Shown here: piece after piece, positions 13,496 to 17,473 of the stretch | How positions within the stretch are numbered: position 1 is the stretch's first letter | Layout of the letters: each line of letters opens with the position of its first letter | Assembly: GCA_035416745.1 (NCBI GenBank) | Contig: DAOLNV010000097.1 | Span: 1-17,473 of the forward strand | Length of the DNA: 17,473 bases | Reading direction: 5' to 3' | Source of the DNA: Candidatus Hydrogenedentota bacterium | GTDB lineage: Bacteria > Hydrogenedentota > Hydrogenedentia > Hydrogenedentales > SLHB01 | The notes under the pieces: model-generated | The model's input: the letters and a program-made list of their open reading frames with translations, nothing else | Databases searched by the model: none | What the model was told of the DNA's origin: nothing | Made by a program: the position numbers and the translations under genes

Positions 13496-14484
13496 GCGAT
13501 TCCATGCGCGAAAACAGGGGCATCCGTGGACAGCTTCGCGCCTATCTGCTCGATACCCTTCCGGAGACGGAGCGCGCCGAACTCGAGTCGCGTCTTGCCG
13601 GTTCCGAAGACCTCCGTACGCAGTTGGAGGCCGAACGGGCCGCTCTGGCGAAGCTGGGCGCGCTGCAGGAGGTCCAGCCCGGCCACGACCTCGCAGCGCA
13701 GGTGATGGGCGAGATTCACGACCGGGAAGCGAAGAAGCGTCTCAAGGGTCCGATGTGGCGGCGCCGCCTCCTGCAGAGTGTAGCGGTGCTGGCGATAGTT
13801 CTGACCGTTTCCGTCGTATTCCTGCACGTTCTTGAGCGGCCTCGGGAGGCCTCACGGCTCGCATCGTCGGCCAACAATCTGAAACAGATAGGCCTGATCA
13901 TGAAGATGTATGCCAACGAGAGCAAAGGGGAGTTCTTTCCGCCGCTCGCCCCGCAGGAAGGCGTCTGGGGAATCGACGTGAGCGTTCTCTACCCGCAGTA
14001 CCTCACCGACCCGCAGATCCTTATTGCCCCCCAACATCCCCGCGCCGCCCAGCTGCGCGAGGAAATGGATGCGGCCATGAACGCGGCGCCGATCGACTGG
14101 GCGGCTGTCAACCGTCTTGCCGCCGAGAGCTACACCTACATCGGGTGGGCCGCCACGAACACCGAGGAACTAGCGCGATTGAAAGAGGCCCGGCCACAGT
14201 CCTTCGCGGGGCGCATGCAACTGGCCCAGAGTTTCGAGGCAGATACCCGGATTTACCGGCTGCGCGAGGGCATCGAGCGGTTCTTCATCACCGACCTCAA
14301 CAATCCGGCGGCGTCCGCAGGCGCCCAGTCCGAAATCCCGGTCATGTTCGAGACATATCCGAGCCGTCCCCGCGGCAGAAACGTCTTGTACATGGACGGA
14401 CATGTTCAATTCGTGCGGTACGGAGAGGCCTTCCCCGTGACCGACGAAACCGATAGAATCCTCGGCATCGAACCCGCCCGCTGA
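13492..14484 (+). CDS. Anti-sigma factor with a pseudopilin-like periplasmic domain
   Basis: A 330-residue single-pass membrane protein. The cytosolic N-domain (about 10-75) has the anti-sigma helical pattern (LRAYLLDTLPETERAELESRL) but lacks the HxxxCxxC zinc site. A TM helix spans about 93-113 with positive residues (RRR) on the inside, giving N-in/C-out topology. Right after it, REASRLASSANNLKQIGL, a MY-N-x-x-GEFFPP stretch and a terminal NVLYMDGHVQFV (297-308) reproduce the layout of prepilin-like DUF1559/H-X9-DG proteins. The first His of that motif is R292 here, and the usual type III leader with Glu5 is absent. The ATG at 13492 overlaps the sigma stop codon and has GGAGGA 6 nt upstream. 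It probably holds the sigma factor at the membrane and responds to an envelope or pilus-like signal. The sensor role is inference. Confidence 0.85.
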   Translation: MSDSMRENRGIRGQLRAYLLDTLPETERAELESRLAGSEDLRTQLEAERAALAKLGALQEVQPGHDLAAQVMGEIHDREAKKRLKGPMWRRRLLQSVAVLAIVLTVSVVFLHVLERPREASRLASSANNLKQIGLIMKMYANESKGEFFPPLAPQEGVWGIDVSVLYPQYLTDPQILIAPQHPRAAQLREEMDAAMNAAPIDWAAVNRLAAESYTYIGWAATNTEELARLKEARPQSFAGRMQLAQSFEADTRIYRLREGIERFFITDLNNPAASAGAQSEIPVMFETYPSRPRGRNVLYMDGHVQFVRYGEAFPVTDETDRILGIEPAR

Positions 14485-14512
14485 CCGTGCGCGACCGGCA
14501 ATCGCGCTACGG
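14485..14512. terminator. Hairpin between convergent genes, possible bidirectional terminator
   Basis: CCGTGCGCGA (14485-14494) pairs with TCGCGC-T-ACGG (14502-14512), giving ten base pairs with one bulged T and a 7-nt loop. It starts directly after the anti-sigma stop codon and overlaps the stop codon of the convergent cytochrome gene (14507-14509). Neither side has a proper T-run, so the termination role is uncertain, though the position is what a shared terminator would need. Confidence 0.45.
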
Positions 14513-17473
14513 ATTGTCAATGGCACACACCACGCGGAAGCCCACGTCGTGGACAGCTTGAGAAGCCGCGTAGTGCAGGCGAAACGAGCCTCGCGCACGC
14601 CGCGGACGGTCCATCCACGAGCCGCCGCGGACCACTTTTCGCGCTTCGTCAGAGGATGGGGCCCGGGACACACTCGTCTCGTCCCCACGCGGCACGCCCG
14701 CCCGGGCCGATTCCTTCGCCATTTGATCGGCTGTGCTGTCCGGCGGGGCTGCTTCCGGCGTCCCATTGGGATAGGGCTGGTAGTCTGAGAAAGTCCATTC
14801 CGCGGCGTTGCCGTGCATGTCGAAGAGTCCCCAGGGATTGGGCGCGAAGGCGCCCACGCGTGCGGAGACGCGCCATCCGTCGTTGAACCGCGTGTCAGCG
14901 GGACGCCAGGGAGGCACGGCGCGGGGGGAGTGGGGATAATACACGGTGTAATGGGTGGCATCAGAGAGGTTGGCGGCGCGGCCGAAATCGTCGTCGAGCC
15001 CGCCGTACCACAAGGGCGTGTTGGTTCCGGCGCGGCAGGCGTATTCCCATTGCGCTTCGGTGGGCAAGCCGAACCGCCGGCCGGTTGTTGCCGAGAGCCA
15101 CTCGCAGAAAGCCATGGCGCGTTCCCAGGAGACGCGGACGGCGGGCTGTTCGGGGCGGTTGAGGCGGAACCCGCGTTCGTCGTCGCCGAACTGGTAGGCC
15201 TCGCCGGTCTCGAGGCCGCTGTCGTGGGCGGGGTCGAAACAGGCGTATTGCCGGTTTGTTACCTCGAACCGCCCTATCAGAAACGCGTTTTCAATTGTTT
15301 CGGAGTGTGCGGGGCGTTCGTTGGGATAGCCCTCGTCCGACCCCATGGTAAACTGTCCTGGCTCGATACGGACAAGTTCAATCGCGACGCCGTCACCGAT
15401 GTTGACCGTCACGACAGCGCGTTCGGCGTCCGCGGGCTGGACCTGGGCGCCGCCGGGCGTTGCGGGCCCGCCCGTGCCGGCAAACAGGGGTTGTTCGGGA
15501 AACGCGGGAGGCGTCTTGGGCCCTTGAAGAGTCGCCGCCGGACAGATTGCCTCAGGATCTTCGTCGATGCCCGCGTAGCGCCGGTGAAGTTCGCGTCTGC
15601 GCTCGGCGCCCTGTAAGGCAGCTGCCTGTTTGGCGGGGTCGTATGCGACAAGTTCCTTCCAGGTTCCGTGGAACGGTGCATTGAGGTCGATCCAGGTGAG
15701 CAGCCGGTCCCAGGCTTCGGGGCTCAAGCGCACACCGTAATGGTCGTCACGCAGGATCTGAACCAGCCTGCTGGTGTCGGCATGGAATTCGCGCGGCGGA
15801 AGCATGTGGGCGTCGCTCTCGAGGGTCGGTGTATGCACCCACCGGCGAAGCTGCATGTACGACGGCGAAAAGTGCATCTGGAAATCCGACGGGACCTTCT
15901 CAACGGGCCTTGCGGTGAGATCGAAGGCTGAACCGGCTTGGCCGTTGTGGCAACTCACGCAGAATGCATCGAGGACGGGTTGAACCTCACGCTCGAAGGA
16001 GAAGTTCCGCGGGGGCCCGTACCACGGCGCGATGGACGAGGGCGCGCGGCGCGCGGCCAGCGGCATCGAGTCCGCGGGCACGGTCATGTTTTGCTTCTCA
16101 TGGCACCCCACGCACGACAACACTTCGCCGGGCGCGGCGGTGAACCAGCTTCGCATGAGGGCCAGGGCCTTGCCTTCGGTATCCAGCGGCTGCACGCATA
16201 TCGGGGTACAGGCGGGCGCCTCGAAGCAGGCCGAACCGTCGGCTTCAACCGGCACGACGCCCAGGATGCGCCGTATGTCCCACGGGCCGTCGAGGCCGAC
16301 GCGGTCGGGTTCGCCGCCGAACCCGTGAAATGTGAAATCGTAGCTGGCTACCCGCAACGCCTTGACCGTGCCCCGCGGCACGCCTTCAAGCCCGGGACCC
16401 CTGTAGACATCCGCCAGCAGAACGGTGGCGGTTGTCTTGGCGGGATCGGCCACATCGGGTACGACGGGTGGCCGCCGCGTCTTGCGCCAGGGGACTGGTT
16501 CGAGCATGGCCCAGCCGGCTTCCTCGTGGAGCAGGACGAAGTTGTCGAAGATGTCGGCGAGATATATGCCCCAGAGGCCCGTCGTTGACGGTTTACAGGA
16601 GACAATGAAGTACTTTTCGCTGAGCGGATACGGGTGCAGAAAGCGGGGCCAGCTCGAGCCGATCAGGCCGTCGAGGATAACCGGCTCGACCTTTTTGCCG
16701 TAGCCGGGAATCCGCTGAACGGCGCCGTCCGCTTCGTGGCGTCCGAGGGCCGGATCCAGAATGACGAGCTCCCCTTGCCGCGGCGCGTCATGGTGGCCGC
16801 CGATAACGGCCACGACCTTCGTGGGATGGTCCGGGACTGCGCGCGCAAAGAACATGGCCGTGGGCCAGAACGAGTTGCTTCCGTAATACTCCGTCTGCTG
16901 GCTGCCGTCAGGGTTGGCATGAAACAGAATCCGCGTGAACGTGTGCGCGATGTCGGCGTACTCCCATCGCTGGTAGAGGATACGCCCGTTGTTGAGCACC
17001 GCCGGGCACCAGTTGTGGTCTTGATCGTTGGTGAGCCGCCGGATTTGCCCGTCGTGGCCGCGCAGGTACAGATTAGTCACCTTCGAGTGGCCGCCCACGC
17101 ACGGCACGCCGGTAAACGGCGCGGTCGAACAGAAGACGATGCGCTCGTCAGGCAGGTAACACGCGTCGTAGTTGTGGACGTCCGGCTCGTCGATGAGGGG
17201 CAGCCGGGTGAGCGTCCGGGCCGTCAAATCCAATTCGGCGACGCCCCAGCGGCCCTCGTTGTTCGGTGTTGACATCAACATCCGCTCGGCGTCGTAGTGC
17301 AAATCGAGGTCGCCGATGAACGCGTCCCCCTCAGGCGTGAACACGGTCTCGATTGCGCCGCCCGGCGCGGGCGGCGTCAAGCTAATGAGGGTGTTTTCGT
17401 AGCCCGTGGGCGGCAGGTCTGAATTGCTGTTGAAGTTGAGCGGCAATCCGAGCTGGCCGGCCCGGCGGCGGAG
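14507..17473 (-). CDS. Hydrazine-synthase-alpha-like cytochrome c fused to a SUMF1 domain (5' end cut off)
   Basis: The frame stays open to the right edge (988 residues visible). The apparent TTG start at 17446 is not convincing: the residues upstream (RAGQLGL) continue smoothly into conserved sequence, so the true start is outside. Numbering below is from 17446. A beta-propeller-like region (about 30-440) has PD40-like repeats and HHD/GELVILDP blocks resembling the hydrazine synthase alpha middle domain. Two heme c motifs follow: CVGCH (445-449) and CVSCH (496-500), the second in a planctomycete-type cytochrome segment. A Pro/Ala linker leads to a SUMF1/FGE-type domain (about 690-977): MGSDEGYPNERPAH, PTEAQWEYACRAG, LFDMHGNAAEW, VVRGGSW, VGFRVVCA. 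The two catalytic cysteines of formylglycine-generating enzymes are missing, so sulfatase activation is unlikely. Hemes imply export; the leader would be in the missing part. Confidence 0.82.
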   Translation of the reverse strand, partial: LRRRAGQLGLPLNFNSNSDLPPTGYENTLISLTPPAPGGAIETVFTPEGDAFIGDLDLHYDAERMLMSTPNNEGRWGVAELDLTARTLTRLPLIDEPDVHNYDACYLPDERIVFCSTAPFTGVPCVGGHSKVTNLYLRGHDGQIRRLTNDQDHNWCPAVLNNGRILYQRWEYADIAHTFTRILFHANPDGSQQTEYYGSNSFWPTAMFFARAVPDHPTKVVAVIGGHHDAPRQGELVILDPALGRHEADGAVQRIPGYGKKVEPVILDGLIGSSWPRFLHPYPLSEKYFIVSCKPSTTGLWGIYLADIFDNFVLLHEEAGWAMLEPVPWRKTRRPPVVPDVADPAKTTATVLLADVYRGPGLEGVPRGTVKALRVASYDFTFHGFGGEPDRVGLDGPWDIRRILGVVPVEADGSACFEAPACTPICVQPLDTEGKALALMRSWFTAAPGEVLSCVGCHEKQNMTVPADSMPLAARRAPSSIAPWYGPPRNFSFEREVQPVLDAFCVSCHNGQAGSAFDLTARPVEKVPSDFQMHFSPSYMQLRRWVHTPTLESDAHMLPPREFHADTSRLVQILRDDHYGVRLSPEAWDRLLTWIDLNAPFHGTWKELVAYDPAKQAAALQGAERRRELHRRYAGIDEDPEAICPAATLQGPKTPPAFPEQPLFAGTGGPATPGGAQVQPADAERAVVTVNIGDGVAIELVRIEPGQFTMGSDEGYPNERPAHSETIENAFLIGRFEVTNRQYACFDPAHDSGLETGEAYQFGDDERGFRLNRPEQPAVRVSWERAMAFCEWLSATTGRRFGLPTEAQWEYACRAGTNTPLWYGGLDDDFGRAANLSDATHYTVYYPHSPRAVPPWRPADTRFNDGWRVSARVGAFAPNPWGLFDMHGNAAEWTFSDYQPYPNGTPEAAPPDSTADQMAKESARAGVPRGDETSVSRAPSSDEARKVVRGGSWMDRPRRARGSFRLHYAASQAVHDVGFRVVCAIDNP

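Noticed and set aside
14507..17473. True hydrazine synthase (anammox) function for the cytochrome/SUMF1 protein
   Set aside because: Only the propeller and heme layout are similar. A SUMF1 domain is fused on, and no beta/gamma subunits or other anammox genes are nearby.
1..17473. tRNA, rRNA, CRISPR arrays, transposases, integrases or phage genes
   Set aside because: I looked for direct repeats with spacers, tRNA-like cloverleaf segments and mobile-element protein motifs, and saw none.

Overview
The window looks like a piece of chromosome from a GC-rich Gram-negative bacterium, probably of the Planctomycetota/Lentisphaerota/Hydrogenedentota kind. The evidence is gene content: an anti-sigma protein with a pseudopilin-like (DGH motif) outer domain, a hydrazine-synthase-alpha-like cytochrome fused to a SUMF1 domain, a CehA-type PHP hydrolase next to two sugar-isomerase-like TIM barrels, and frequent GTG/TTG starts. 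This placement is an inference, because no marker gene is present.

Layout. (1) 164-4364, minus strand: a likely three-gene catabolic operon, transcribed as isomerase/epimerase B, isomerase/epimerase A, then a large PHP-domain metallohydrolase. Gaps are about 50-65 bp and a promoter candidate lies at 4399-4427. (2) 4552-9684, plus strand: a TetR regulator, an ABC ATPase, a two-FtsX-domain permease and an HlyD-type adaptor. These form one export operon behind a near-consensus promoter (TTGACG-N18-TATAAT) whose start region is covered by a 20-bp TetR-type palindrome. No outer-membrane channel is present. (3) 9851-12694, plus strand: a 947-residue exported protein with a glycoside-hydrolase-like TIM barrel, interrupted by a small beta domain and followed by beta-rich C-terminal domains. 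(4) 12911-14484, plus strand: an ECF sigma factor overlapping (ATGA) its anti-sigma factor. The periplasmic part of the anti-sigma factor resembles the pseudopilin-like proteins that are abundant in these phyla. (5) 14507 to the right edge, minus strand: a multidomain c-type cytochrome/SUMF1 protein, cut at its 5' end by the window edge.

How it may work together. Regions 1, 3 and 5 fit a heterotroph that degrades complex carbohydrate or related polymers, with exported hydrolases and cytoplasmic processing of modified sugars. Region 2 is a self-repressed efflux or envelope-export system. Region 4 is a cell-surface signalling pair. The most unusual item is the anti-sigma/pseudopilin hybrid: the cytosolic sigma-binding segment sits exactly where the prepilin leader would be, and a possible ECF-type promoter precedes both the sigma gene and the exported protein upstream of it.

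No tRNA, rRNA, CRISPR array, insertion sequence or phage gene was seen. The long antisense open frames are shadows of GC-rich coding sequence.
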